Shown piece by piece: positions 25,379-33,999 of a stretch of 64,000 nucleotides of DNA. The notes under the pieces were generated by a model that saw only the letters and a list, made by a program, of their open reading frames with translations, made no database searches and was not told the DNA's origin. Source of the stretch: Pseudomonas sp. MMS21 TM103. GTDB taxonomy: Bacteria; Pseudomonadota; Gammaproteobacteria; Pseudomonadales; Pseudomonadaceae. Each line of letters starts with the position of its first letter. Position 1 is the first letter of the stretch. The stretch is taken from positions 62,001 to 126,000 of the forward strand of contig NZ_JAJISP010000001.1 of assembly GCF_022132145.1 (NCBI RefSeq). The letters are read 5' to 3'. A program made the position numbers and the translations under genes.

Positions 25379-26050
25379 ATGCCCCGATTTTCCCTCAGCC
25401 TCGCCCGCACACTGCCCATTACCCTGGCAATCCTGCTGGCCATGGCCGGCAACCCCAGCCTTGGGGCCTCCCTGCCCGCCGCTTCCGCCCTCGACCAAGC
25501 CGTCGAGCAAGCACGACTGAGCAGTTGGCGCAGCCTCATCGAGCAGGGCAGCGCCCTGGGCGAGCGCAGCAAACTGCAAACGGTTAACGACTTCATCAAT
25601 CGCTCAGTGAGCTATGGCAGCGATCGCGAAATATGGGGCGCGGACGAATACTGGGCGACACCGGCGCAGACCCTGGCGCGCGGCCGCGGCGACTGCGAAG
25701 ACTTCGCCATCGGCAAGTACTTCACCCTGGTGGAGATGGGCGTGCCCAGCGAGAAGTTACGCCTGACCTTCGTCAAGGCGCTGGCGCTCAATCAGGCGCA
25801 CATGGTGTTGGCCTACTACCCGAGCCAGACGGCGCAGCCCCTGATCCTCGACAACCTCGAGCCGCAGATCAAACCGGCCGGCGAACGGCGCGACCTGCTG
25901 CCCGTTTATGCCTTCAACAATCACGGGATTTTCCTGGCCAAGCAACCGCAGCAGAAGTCCGCGCAATCGCCGCAGCTGCTCTCGCGCTGGAGCGATGTCA
26001 GCGAGCGCGTCCTCGCCGATGAGCGGCGCCAGCAGGCGAACCAGGGCTGA
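25379..26050 (+). CDS. lapG: LapG-type periplasmic cysteine protease
   Basis: LapG cleaves the N-terminal region of large surface adhesins, releasing biofilm cells; in known systems it is held inactive by the c-di-GMP receptor LapD. The 223-residue product has a signal peptide (LPITLAILLAMAGNPSLGA) and the transglutaminase-like triad Cys106, His141 and Asp158 with spacings like those in P. fluorescens LapG; Asp105 and Glu107 flank the cysteine as in the calcium site. No lapD gene or LapA-like adhesin lies beside it, which is unusual. The start has no strong ribosome site; an in-frame ATG at 25,340 is possible. It converges with recJ. Confidence 0.85.
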   Translation: MPRFSLSLARTLPITLAILLAMAGNPSLGASLPAASALDQAVEQARLSSWRSLIEQGSALGERSKLQTVNDFINRSVSYGSDREIWGADEYWATPAQTLARGRGDCEDFAIGKYFTLVEMGVPSEKLRLTFVKALALNQAHMVLAYYPSQTAQPLILDNLEPQIKPAGERRDLLPVYAFNNHGIFLAKQPQQKSAQSPQLLSRWSDVSERVLADERRQQANQG

Positions 26051-26232
26051 CAGCCTACGCTCCGCTCCATTACCTCGAGCAAGCCGCGCGCCGGGTGTCG
26101 CTCGCCGCCAGCAGTGCACCAGGGTTCAGCGGCGCGGTACAAAAGCTGGCGGGTTGTCGCTTCGCTCCGATCGGAACGCCGCCCGGACCGCCCTACCCGC
26201 CGGCAGTGCACTGTCAATTAGCGAGCGACAGC

Positions 26233-27945
26233 TCAGCGCGGCGCCAGGTGCGCCACCATCAGTTGCACGCTTTCCCGGCCACGGTACTCGTTGACGTCCA
26301 GCTTGTAGGCCAGCTCGACCCAGCGCACGGTGGGATTGGGCCAGACCTCGCGGTCGATGTTGAAGGCAATGCCGTCCAGGGTCTGGCCGCCGCACTCGGT
26401 CTTCAGCACCAGCTTGAGGTGCTTGTCGCCGACCAGGCGCTGCTGCACCACCTGGAACACCCCGTGGAACAGCGGCTCGGGAAAATGCTGGCCCCAGGGC
26501 CCGGCATTGCGCAGCTCCTTGGCCAGGGGCAGATGAAACTCCTCGACCGACAGGGCGCCATCGGACAGCAGGCGCCCGGTCAGGTCGTCTTCGTCCAGCT
26601 GGCGGCGCACCTCGGCATCGAAGGCGGCGGCAAAGGCACCGAAGTTGGCCTCGGGCAGCGACAAGCCCGCCGCCATGGCATGCCCGCCAAACTTGCTGAT
26701 CAGCTGCGGATGCTTGGCCGCGACGGCGTCCAGGGCATCACGGATATGAAAGCCCGGCACCGAACGCGCCGAACCCTTGAGCACACCGTCGCCGGCGTCG
26801 GCGAAGGCGATGGTCGGCCGGTGGTAACGCTCTTTCAGGCGTGAGGCGAGGATACCGATCACGCCTTGGTGCCAATCCGCGTCGAACAGGCACAGGCCGA
26901 ACGGCATATCCTCAAGCGGCAGCTCCTTGAGCTGGGCCAAGGCCTCGCGCTGCATGCCCTGCTCGATGGCCTTGCGATCCTGGTTGAGCTGGTCCAGTTC
27001 CACCGCCATGTCGCGGGCCAGGGCTTCATCTTCGCAGAGCAGACATTCGATCCCCAGGCTCATGTCATCCAGGCGCCCGGCCGCATTCAGGCGCGGGCCG
27101 AGAATGAAGCCCAGATCGGTGGAGGTGATGCGCTCCGCCTGCCGCCCAGCCACTTCGAGAATCGCGCGCAGACCCGGTCGTGCGCGGCCGGCACGGATCC
27201 GCGCCAGGCCCTGATGCACGAGGATGCGGTTGTTGGCATCCAGCGGCACCACGTCGGCGACGCTGCCCAGCGCCACCAGGTCGAGCAACTCGGCCAGATT
27301 CGGCTCCGGGCGCTGCGCACTGAACCAGTTCAGCTCGCGCAACCGTGCCCGCAGCGCCAGCAGCACGTAGAAAATCACCCCGACCCCGGCCAGCGCCTTG
27401 CTCGGGAACTGGCAACCCAGCTGATTGGGATTGACGATGGCATCCGCGACGGGCAGCTCGGCCCCCGGCAAGTGGTGATCGGTGACCAGCACCATCAGCC
27501 CCGCCGCCTTGGCTGCCGCCACGCCCTCGACACTGGAAATGCCGTTGTCCACGGTAATCAGCAAGTGCGGTTGGCGCTGCAGCGCCACCGCGACGATTTC
27601 CGGAGTCAGGCCGTAACCAAACTCGAAGCGGTTCGGCACCAGGTAGTCGACATGCGCCGCGCCGAGCATGCGCAAACCCAGCACACCAACGGTACTGGCA
27701 GTAGCACCATCGGCATCGAAGTCACCGACGATCAGCATCCGCTGGCCTTGCTCCAGGGCTTGCACCAGCAACTCGACCGCCGCCTCGATGCCCTTCAACT
27801 GCTGGTAAGGGATCAGCCGTGCCAGACCCTTGTCCAGCTCGGCCAGCGACTGCACGCCACGGGCGGCATACAAGCGGGTCAACAGCGGTGGCAGATTACC
27901 CAGATCGGGCAAGATGGCGGGTAGCGGTCGGGCTTCGATACGCAT
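26233..27945 (-). CDS. recJ: Single-stranded-DNA exonuclease RecJ
   Basis: RecJ degrades single-stranded DNA 5' to 3' in recombination and mismatch repair. The 570-residue protein has the DHH-superfamily motifs in order: DFDADG (motif I, ~75), VDNGIS, and TDHH (motif III, ~155), then the DHHA1 domain with GGHAMAAGLSL and the C-terminal OB-like segment. Length and order match RecJ closely. The start is ATG with the frame beginning MRIEARPL. The yaeQ gene lies upstream on the same strand, 119 bases away, across a small AGCTTGCT-type intergenic palindrome. Confidence 0.96.
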   Translation of the reverse strand: MRIEARPLPAILPDLGNLPPLLTRLYAARGVQSLAELDKGLARLIPYQQLKGIEAAVELLVQALEQGQRMLIVGDFDADGATASTVGVLGLRMLGAAHVDYLVPNRFEFGYGLTPEIVAVALQRQPHLLITVDNGISSVEGVAAAKAAGLMVLVTDHHLPGAELPVADAIVNPNQLGCQFPSKALAGVGVIFYVLLALRARLRELNWFSAQRPEPNLAELLDLVALGSVADVVPLDANNRILVHQGLARIRAGRARPGLRAILEVAGRQAERITSTDLGFILGPRLNAAGRLDDMSLGIECLLCEDEALARDMAVELDQLNQDRKAIEQGMQREALAQLKELPLEDMPFGLCLFDADWHQGVIGILASRLKERYHRPTIAFADAGDGVLKGSARSVPGFHIRDALDAVAAKHPQLISKFGGHAMAAGLSLPEANFGAFAAAFDAEVRRQLDEDDLTGRLLSDGALSVEEFHLPLAKELRNAGPWGQHFPEPLFHGVFQVVQQRLVGDKHLKLVLKTECGGQTLDGIAFNIDREVWPNPTVRWVELAYKLDVNEYRGRESVQLMVAHLAPR

Positions 27946-28064
27946 CTTCAGCTCATGTCAGAGGATTGTGTGGGCAGGAACCAGCTTGCTGGCGATCCGG
28001 CGATGGTCTCGGCAGGAACGCCAACCAGAAGCGGGCGTGCGCCCTGGCTCCGACACAAGAGGTC

Positions 28065-28604
28065 TTATCGCTCGCCTATCAGCCACTCGATCGGCACTTC
28101 ATGCTGACCGCGCTCATCGGTTACAAACAGCTCGCCGTCGCTGATCATCACGCTCCAGCTCAGCGCCCGCGGCATATCCAGCGCCAGGCTGGCCAGCGCC
28201 TCCTGATCCAGCGCCACCACGTTGATGTTCTTCAGGCTGCGCACCGGAGCGAGCACCTTGGTCTGCCACACGCGCAAGTTGCCGTAGGCGACCAGGCTGA
28301 ACTTCTCGGTGCGCCGTGAGCACCAGGTGATACGGTCGCTATCGGGTTGACCGACTTCGATCCAGTGCAGCACACGGTCGTCCAGGCTCTTTTCCCACAG
28401 CGCCGGTTCATCCACGTCCGACAGGCCACGGCCGAAAGCCAACTGCTCGTCATAGAACAGCGCGTAGGCAATCAGCCGCGCGGCCAGGCGTTCTTCGGTT
28501 TCCGACGGGTGCTTGGCCACGGTGAAGCGCAGGGTCTGGTAGATACTGCGGTCGATGTCGGTGAGGTTCAGATCGATCTTGTAGGTGGTGGAAGGCAGGG
28601 CCAT
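28065..28604 (-). CDS. yaeQ: YaeQ-family protein
   Basis: A 179-residue YaeQ family member. The family is structurally related to PD-(D/E)XK nucleases; a possible role in transcription antitermination was proposed from RfaH suppression but is not settled. Recognisable segments are the N-terminal KIDLNLTDIDRSIYQTLRFTVAKHPSET and the C-terminal RALSWSVMISDGELFVTDERG. It lies upstream of recJ in the same direction, and is divergent from the CoA transferase gene, with 97 bases between them for both promoters. Confidence 0.92.
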   Translation of the reverse strand: MALPSTTYKIDLNLTDIDRSIYQTLRFTVAKHPSETEERLAARLIAYALFYDEQLAFGRGLSDVDEPALWEKSLDDRVLHWIEVGQPDSDRITWCSRRTEKFSLVAYGNLRVWQTKVLAPVRSLKNINVVALDQEALASLALDMPRALSWSVMISDGELFVTDERGQHEVPIEWLIGER

Positions 28605-28701
28605 TGGCGGGCTTCTTGGCTGAGCAAATAAGCCGGCAAGTCTACCCGATGCCGCCCGCTCACGTTAGAGTCGCGACCACAGCCTGATAGATGGAAGCGC
28701 C

Positions 28702-29901
28702 ATGCACCTGCCCAGCAAACCCCTCACCGGCCTGAAAGTGATCGAACTCGGCAGCCTGATTGCCGGCCCCTTCGCCGCGCGCATCTGCGCCGAATTCGGC
28801 GCCGAGGTGATCAAGGTCGAGTCGCCCGATGGCGGCGACCCGCTGCGCAAGTGGCGCAAGCTCTACGAAGGCACCTCGCTGTGGTGGTTCGTGCAGGCGC
28901 GCAACAAACGCTCGATCACCCTCAACCTCAAGCACCAGCAAGGCCTGGAAGTGCTGAAGAAGCTGCTGAGCGAGGCCGACATCCTGATCGAGAACTTCCG
29001 CCCCGGCGTGCTGGAAAAACTCGGCCTCGGCTGGGAGGTGCTGCATGCGCTCAACCCCAAGCTGGTGATGGTGCGCCTGTCCGGTTTTGGCCAGAGCGGG
29101 CCGATGAAGGATCAGCCGGGCTTCGGCGCGGTGGGCGAAGCCATGGGTGGGCTGCGCTATATCACCGGCTTCGAGGACCGCCCCCCGGTGCGCACCGGCA
29201 TTTCCATTGGCGACTCGATTGCCGCGCTCTGGGGCGTGATAGGCGCGCTGATGGCGCTGCGTCACCGCGAGGTCAACGGCGGCCAGGGCCAGGTGGTCGA
29301 TGTGGCGCTGTATGAAGCGATATTCGCCATGATGGAGTCCATGGTGCCGGAGTTCGACGTGTTCGGCTTTATCCGCGAGCGCAGCGGCAATATCATGCCC
29401 GGCATCACGCCGTCCTCGATCCATACCAGCAGCGATGGCAAGCACATCCAGATCGGTGCCAACGGTGATGCGATCTTCAAGCGCTTCATGCAGGCCATCG
29501 ACCGCCATGACCTGGCCGAAGACCCGGCCCTGGCCAGCAACGATGGCCGCGACGCCCGCCGTGACGAGCTGTATGGGGTGATCGACCGCTGGGTCGGCGG
29601 ACTGCCGCTGGAGCAGGTGCTGGCCACGCTGAACCGGGCCGAAGTACCGGCCAGTCGCATCTTCAGCGCCGAGGACATGTTCAGCGACCCGCAATACCTC
29701 GCCCGCGAAATGCTCCTCAGCGCCAAGCTGCCGGACGGCAAGCCATTCAAGATGCCGGGCATCGTGCCCAAGTTGTCCGACACCCCGGGCGGTGTCGAGT
29801 GGACCGGCCCGCAACTGGGCGAACACACCGAGCAGATCCTCGCTGCGCTAGGCTATAGCAATGAAGTTGTTGCCGAACTGCGCCGCAACGGCGCCATCTG
29901 A
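28702..29901 (+). CDS. CaiB/BaiF family III CoA-transferase
   Basis: Moves CoA between carboxylic acids via an aspartyl-CoA thioester. The 399 residues begin with the family signature (KVIELGSLIAGPFAARICAEFGAEVIKVE), include RNKRSITLNL and SGFGQSGP, and have the catalytic aspartate at Asp171 (ISIGDSIAALWG). The C-terminal half has the usual interlocking-dimer region (QVVDVALYEAIFAMMES). The substrate cannot be derived from the context: only a small membrane-protein gene follows, 20 bases on. Annotated relatives include formyl-CoA, succinyl-CoA:glutarate and racemase-type enzymes. Confidence 0.93.
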   Translation: MHLPSKPLTGLKVIELGSLIAGPFAARICAEFGAEVIKVESPDGGDPLRKWRKLYEGTSLWWFVQARNKRSITLNLKHQQGLEVLKKLLSEADILIENFRPGVLEKLGLGWEVLHALNPKLVMVRLSGFGQSGPMKDQPGFGAVGEAMGGLRYITGFEDRPPVRTGISIGDSIAALWGVIGALMALRHREVNGGQGQVVDVALYEAIFAMMESMVPEFDVFGFIRERSGNIMPGITPSSIHTSSDGKHIQIGANGDAIFKRFMQAIDRHDLAEDPALASNDGRDARRDELYGVIDRWVGGLPLEQVLATLNRAEVPASRIFSAEDMFSDPQYLAREMLLSAKLPDGKPFKMPGIVPKLSDTPGGVEWTGPQLGEHTEQILAALGYSNEVVAELRRNGAI

Positions 29902-29921
29902 ATCCGCCCAGGAGCAGAGCC

Positions 29922-30185
29922 ATGCTGGCCGATGAACCCTCACTGCCCGAGGACGTGCTGCTGGCTTTGCAGCAGGACAAGCGCGAGGAAGCCATCGAAC
30001 TGCTGCAGGTACGCCAAGGGATAAGCGCGCAAGAAGCCGAGGAACGGATCAACCGCTATCAGGAGGACAACCCACCGATCTGCCTGCGCGGCCCTGGCAT
30101 AGTGGCCCGCAGCAAGCTCAATGCCCTGATCTGGCTGGGTCTGATCGTGCTCATGGCGCTGACCTACCTGCTGCTGGTCGGCTGA
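29922..30185 (+). CDS. Small single-pass membrane protein
   Basis: An 87-residue protein with a GGAG-type ribosome site, 20 bases downstream of the CoA-transferase and probably cotranscribed. Residues ~15-45 (LLALQQDKREEAIELLQVRQGISAQEAEERINRY) resemble the ribosomal L7/L12 C-terminal-like module found in several small bacterial membrane proteins, and the last ~20 residues are one hydrophobic helix (ALIWLGLIVLMALTYLLLVG). The predicted topology is cytoplasmic domain with a C-terminal anchor. The function is unknown. Confidence 0.75.
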   Translation: MLADEPSLPEDVLLALQQDKREEAIELLQVRQGISAQEAEERINRYQEDNPPICLRGPGIVARSKLNALIWLGLIVLMALTYLLLVG

Positions 30186-30216
30186 GGCACCGGCGCGCCC
30201 AGATTCCACGCCGACG

Positions 30217-30248
30217 AAAAAGGCCGGCACCTTGCGGTGACCGGCCTT
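30217..30248. terminator. Bidirectional intrinsic terminator after thrC
   Basis: AAGGCCGG (30,220-30,227) pairs with CCGGCCTT (30,241-30,248), with an inner CACC/GGTG helix. On the reverse strand it ends in five T residues, 20 bases past thrC; it also separates the convergent CoA-transferase unit. Confidence 0.88.
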
Positions 30249-30267
30249 GGTCCAATCGCGCGCGCCC

Positions 30268-31677
30268 TTACAGCGGCTTGCCGCGATTGCCGTGCTGGGT
30301 GACAAAGCCCTGCACCGCTTTCAGGTCATTGGCCAGCACCGTGCAGCGCTCTTCGCGCTCGAACAGATCAGCCAGATGCGGCGGCAACGCCGGGGCCTGG
30401 CCGACACCGGCCTGCTCCACCGCCTCGGGGAACTTCACCGGGTGTGCGGTCCCCAGGATGACCATGGGCGTGGCCAGACTGCGCCGACATTCACGGGCGG
30501 CACGCACGCCGATGGCGGTGTGCGGATCGAGCAGTTCGCCGCACTCGGCGAACACTTCGGCGATGGTTTCGCAGGTCGCCTGGTCGTCTACCGCCAACGA
30601 ATCGAACAACTTGCGCGCCTCGGTCCAGCGGTCTTCTTCCACGCTGAAACCGCCACCCTGCTTGAAGTTGCTCATCAGCTCGGCAATCGCGGCACCATTG
30701 CGCCCGTGCAGGTCGAACAGCAGGCGCTCGAAGTTCGACGAGACCATGATGTCCATGGACGGCGACAGCGTCGGGTAGAGATCGCCCTTGACGTACTGAT
30801 TGCCGCTCATGAAGCGATGGAGGATGTCGTTGCGGTTGGTTGCGACGATCAGCTGGCTGATCGGCAGGCCCATGTTGCGCGCCAGGTAGCCGGCGAAGAT
30901 GTCACCGAAGTTGCCGGTCGGCACCGAGAACGCAATGGAACGCGCCGGGCCGCCGAGCTGCAGGGCAGCGTGAAAGTAGTAGACGATCTGGGCCATGATC
31001 CGCGCCCAGTTGATCGAGTTGACCGCCACCAGACGCGTTCCCTTGAGAAAGCTCTGGTCAGCGAAGCTGTCCTTGACCATCTCCTGGCAGTCGTCGAAGT
31101 TGCCTTCAACAGCGATGTTGTGGATGTTCTCGCCGAGAATGGTGGTCATCTGCCGGCGCTGCACCTCGGACACCCGGTTGTGCGGATGGAGGATGAAGAT
31201 GTCGACGTTGTCGCAGGCCTTGCAGCCTTCGATGGCCGCCGAACCGGTGTCACCCGAGGTGGCCCCCATGATCACCACACGCTCGTTGCGCTTGGCCAGC
31301 ACGTAGTCGAGCAAACGGCCGAGCAACTGCAGGGCGAAATCCTTGAACGCCAGGGTCGGGCCGTGGAACAGTTCGAGCACCCACTCGTTGCCGTTCAGCT
31401 GGCGCAGTGGCGCCACCGCGCTGTGGGCAAACACGCCGTAGGTTTCTTCGAGAATTTTCTTGAAATCGGCATCCGGAATGCTGCCGGTAACGAACGGGCG
31501 CATCACCCGGAAGGCCAGCTCATGGTAGGGCAAGCCGGCCCAGGAGGCGATTTCTTCCTGAGTAAAGCGTGGCAGGTTTTCCGGTACGTAGAGACCGCCA
31601 TCACTGGCCAGGCCAGCCAGCAGAACGTCTTCGAAATTCAGGGCCGGTGCCTGGCCGCGGGTACTGATATAGCGCAT
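30268..31677 (-). CDS. thrC: Threonine synthase
   Basis: Converts O-phosphohomoserine to threonine with PLP. The start at 31,677 (MRYISTRGQAP) follows GAAGG and gives 469 residues, the length of the longer bacterial form; the open frame further upstream has no family similarity. The PLP-lysine region (HGPTLAFKDFALQLL) near residue 110 and the phosphate-binding MGATSGDTGSAA loop are clear. It follows hom with an 80-base spacer carrying a hairpin, giving the hom-thrC operon; thrB is not adjacent, as in other Pseudomonas. Confidence 0.96.
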   Translation of the reverse strand: MRYISTRGQAPALNFEDVLLAGLASDGGLYVPENLPRFTQEEIASWAGLPYHELAFRVMRPFVTGSIPDADFKKILEETYGVFAHSAVAPLRQLNGNEWVLELFHGPTLAFKDFALQLLGRLLDYVLAKRNERVVIMGATSGDTGSAAIEGCKACDNVDIFILHPHNRVSEVQRRQMTTILGENIHNIAVEGNFDDCQEMVKDSFADQSFLKGTRLVAVNSINWARIMAQIVYYFHAALQLGGPARSIAFSVPTGNFGDIFAGYLARNMGLPISQLIVATNRNDILHRFMSGNQYVKGDLYPTLSPSMDIMVSSNFERLLFDLHGRNGAAIAELMSNFKQGGGFSVEEDRWTEARKLFDSLAVDDQATCETIAEVFAECGELLDPHTAIGVRAARECRRSLATPMVILGTAHPVKFPEAVEQAGVGQAPALPPHLADLFEREERCTVLANDLKAVQGFVTQHGNRGKPL

Positions 31678-31713
31678 GTTTGGCAAACCTTCGGTTTGAG
31701 CTGCAAGCTTCAA

Positions 31714-31754
31714 GCGGCAGGCCGCACGCGCCAGCTGCGCGCGCGGCCTGCTGC
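31714..31754. repeat. Imperfect hairpin in the hom-thrC spacer
   Basis: The core GCAGGCCGC (31,717-31,725) pairs with GCGGCCTGC (31,743-31,751) and extends with mismatches on both sides. It follows the hom stop by a few bases and contains no T-tract. It also includes the GAGCTGCAAGCTTCAAGC type word that is common in Pseudomonas spacers. Confidence 0.5.
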
Positions 31755-31757
31755 GGG

Positions 31758-33062
31758 TTAGTTCAACTGTTCGACGCGAATGCGCATGACTTTGCCCACG
31801 ACATCGTCCAGCGCTTCCAAGGCGGCCAGTGCCTCGTCGATACGCGCCTCGACCACACGATGGGTCACCAGAATCATCGGTACCAGGCCGTCGTGCTCTT
31901 CGACTTCCTTCTGCATGATCGACTCGATGTTGATGCCGCGCTGCGACAGGATGCTCGCCACCTGAGCCAGCACACCGGGATGATCCTTGGCCTGAATGCG
32001 CAGGTAGTAGGCGCTCTCGCACGCGGCGATCGGCAGAATCGGATGATCGGACAGCGAGTCCGGCTGGAAGGCCAGGTGAGGCACCCGATTGGTCGGATCG
32101 GTGGTCAAGGCGCGAACCACGTCGACCAGATCAGCGATGACCGAGGAAGCAGTCGGTTCCATACCGGCACCCGCGCCGTAATACAGGGTCGAGCCCGCCG
32201 CATCGCCATTGACCATCACCGCGTTCATCACACCGTTGACGTTGGCAATCAGGCGATCGGCCGGAATCAATGTCGGGTGCACGCGCAACTCGATACCGGC
32301 CTCGGTGCGACGCGCCACGCCCAGGTGCTTGATGCGATAACCCAGGGCTTCGGCATAGCCCACGTCAGCCGTGGTCAGCTTGGTGATGCCTTCGGTGTAG
32401 GCCTTGTCGAATTGCAGCGGTATGCCGAAGGCGATGGAGGCGAGTATGGTCAGCTTGTGCGCCGCATCGATGCCTTCAACGTCGAACGTTGGATCCGCCT
32501 CGGCATAGCCCAGGGCCTGGGCTTCTTTGAGCACGTCGTCGAAGGCCCGGCCCTTCTCGCGCATTTCACTGAGAATGAAGTTCCCGGTACCGTTGATGAT
32601 CCCGGCCAGCCAGTTGATACGATTGGCGGCCAGCCCCTCGCGAATCGCCTTGATCACCGGAATGCCACCCGCCACGGCAGCTTCGAACGCGACTATCACG
32701 CCCTTCGCGCGCGCCCGGGCGAAGATTTCATTGCCATGCACCGCGATCAGTGCCTTGTTTGCAGTGACCACGTGCTTGCCATTGTCGATGGCCCTGAGCA
32801 CCAGCTCGCGGGCCAGCGTATAGCCGCCAATCAGCTCGATGACGATCTCGATCTCGGGGTTGTCGACCAGCACGAAGACATCGTTGGTAATGGGGGTACC
32901 GGTAATGTCGCACTGCGGGTTCTGCGAACGCAGCGCAATCTGCGCCACTTCAATGTCACGCCCGGCACGCCGCGCGATTTCCTCGGCGTTGCGCTTGAGC
33001 ACGTTGAACGTACCGCCACCGACGGTACCTAGCCCACAGATGCCTACTTTGACCGGTTTCAC
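31758..33062 (-). CDS. hom: Homoserine dehydrogenase
   Basis: Reduces aspartate semialdehyde to homoserine with NAD(P)H, the branch step toward threonine and methionine. The 434 residues have an N-terminal Rossmann motif (VGICGLGTVGGG), catalytic domain motifs (TANKALIA, GGIPVIKAIREGL, NGTGNFILSEM, ADPTFDVEGIDAAHKLTIL) and a C-terminal ACT domain (SAYYLRIQAKDHPGVLAQVASIL) that normally binds threonine, so feedback inhibition is likely. The start codon is GTG at 33,062 with GGGGAG upstream. Monofunctional form, not fused to aspartokinase. Confidence 0.97.
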   Translation of the reverse strand: MKPVKVGICGLGTVGGGTFNVLKRNAEEIARRAGRDIEVAQIALRSQNPQCDITGTPITNDVFVLVDNPEIEIVIELIGGYTLARELVLRAIDNGKHVVTANKALIAVHGNEIFARARAKGVIVAFEAAVAGGIPVIKAIREGLAANRINWLAGIINGTGNFILSEMREKGRAFDDVLKEAQALGYAEADPTFDVEGIDAAHKLTILASIAFGIPLQFDKAYTEGITKLTTADVGYAEALGYRIKHLGVARRTEAGIELRVHPTLIPADRLIANVNGVMNAVMVNGDAAGSTLYYGAGAGMEPTASSVIADLVDVVRALTTDPTNRVPHLAFQPDSLSDHPILPIAACESAYYLRIQAKDHPGVLAQVASILSQRGINIESIMQKEVEEHDGLVPMILVTHRVVEARIDEALAALEALDDVVGKVMRIRVEQLN

Positions 33063-33091
33063 ACTGAACTCCCCATCTGCACTGCGTAAAA

Positions 33092-33113
33092 CGGCCGGAG
33101 CTAGCTCCGGCCG
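33092..33113. terminator. Perfect palindrome upstream of hom
   Basis: CGGCCGGAG (33,092-33,100) and CTCCGGCCG (33,105-33,113) with a CTAG loop; reverse-strand exit is TTTTAC. It lies 30 bases before the hom start and immediately after the dsbC terminator, acting as a second stop or a leader hairpin. Confidence 0.6.
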
Positions 33114-33121
33114 CAGAAAAG

Positions 33122-33150
33122 AAAAAAGAGCCGCACCTTACGAAGCGGCT
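33122..33150 (-). terminator. Intrinsic terminator of dsbC
   Basis: On the reverse strand AGCCGC and GCGGCT pair around a 10-base loop and are followed by CTTTTTT, 32 bases past the dsbC stop. Confidence 0.82.
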
Positions 33151-33181
33151 GTTTATTAGTCAATCGGCCTGAGGCCTGCAA

Positions 33182-33907
33182 TCACTCGGCTTCGAGCGCG
33201 AGCTTGGCCAGTTGCGGCGCTGGCTGGTAGCCAGGTATCAGCTTGCCATTGGCCAAGACGATCGCCGGCGTGCCACTGACCCCGATCATCTGCCCCAGGG
33301 CGTATTGCTTGGCCACGGGATTGTCGCATTCGGCAGCTGGTACCTCCTGGCGCGTCTTCGCCAGGTTCATGGCCGCCTGGCGATCCTTGGCGCACCAAAC
33401 ACTGACCAGTTCCTTATAGGCCGGGCTCTGCAAACCCTGACGCGGGAAGGCCACGTAGCGCACTTCAACGCCCAGGCGATTGAGCGCCGGAACTTCGCTG
33501 TGCAGCTTCTGGCAGTAACCGCAATCGGTATCGGTGAACACGGTGATATGGGTCTTGGCCTGCTCCGCCGCGAAGATCACCATTTCCTGGGTCGGAATGC
33601 CGTTGATCTCTTTGGCGATCTCTTTGGTTTCATGCTGCTCGGTCAGGTTGACAGCCTTGCCGTCCTGAATCTGGAACAGATAGCCCTGCAGGAGGAACTG
33701 GCCGTCGGCACTGGCATACAACTGGCGGCCGCCCTTGAGCTGAATCTGATACACGCCGGGCATCTGACTCTCGGCAATCGCTTCGATTGGCAGGTCTGGC
33801 TGGATCGACTTCAGGCTCTTGCGGATCATCTGGTCAGGGTCGGCGGCCAGGCTCAAGCTGCTGACAAGACCGAGGGCCACGGCTGCGAAAATGCGGGTCA
33901 CGCGCAT
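33182..33907 (-). CDS. dsbC: Periplasmic disulfide isomerase DsbC
   Basis: DsbC reshuffles wrong disulfides in the periplasm and is kept reduced by DsbD. The start at 33,907 has AGGAG and gives 241 residues with a signal peptide ending at LSLAADP. The N-terminal dimerisation domain runs to ~residue 85 and the thioredoxin-fold domain holds the active site CGYC (Cys129 and Cys132) in DTDCGYCQKLH, with the cis-proline loop GVSGTPAIVL. A further cysteine pair (WCAKD, AECDN) is also typical. The upstream open frame is not conserved and is left out. It follows xerD, the conserved neighbour order. Confidence 0.95.
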   Translation of the reverse strand: MRVTRIFAAVALGLVSSLSLAADPDQMIRKSLKSIQPDLPIEAIAESQMPGVYQIQLKGGRQLYASADGQFLLQGYLFQIQDGKAVNLTEQHETKEIAKEINGIPTQEMVIFAAEQAKTHITVFTDTDCGYCQKLHSEVPALNRLGVEVRYVAFPRQGLQSPAYKELVSVWCAKDRQAAMNLAKTRQEVPAAECDNPVAKQYALGQMIGVSGTPAIVLANGKLIPGYQPAPQLAKLALEAE

Positions 33908-33999
33908 GCATACTCCTAACGAGCGTCGGGCAAACAAAGGTTGCAACAGCCTACCATAGATGCCCGCAAAGGCAGACCACAGCAGGTCGGACGGCCACT

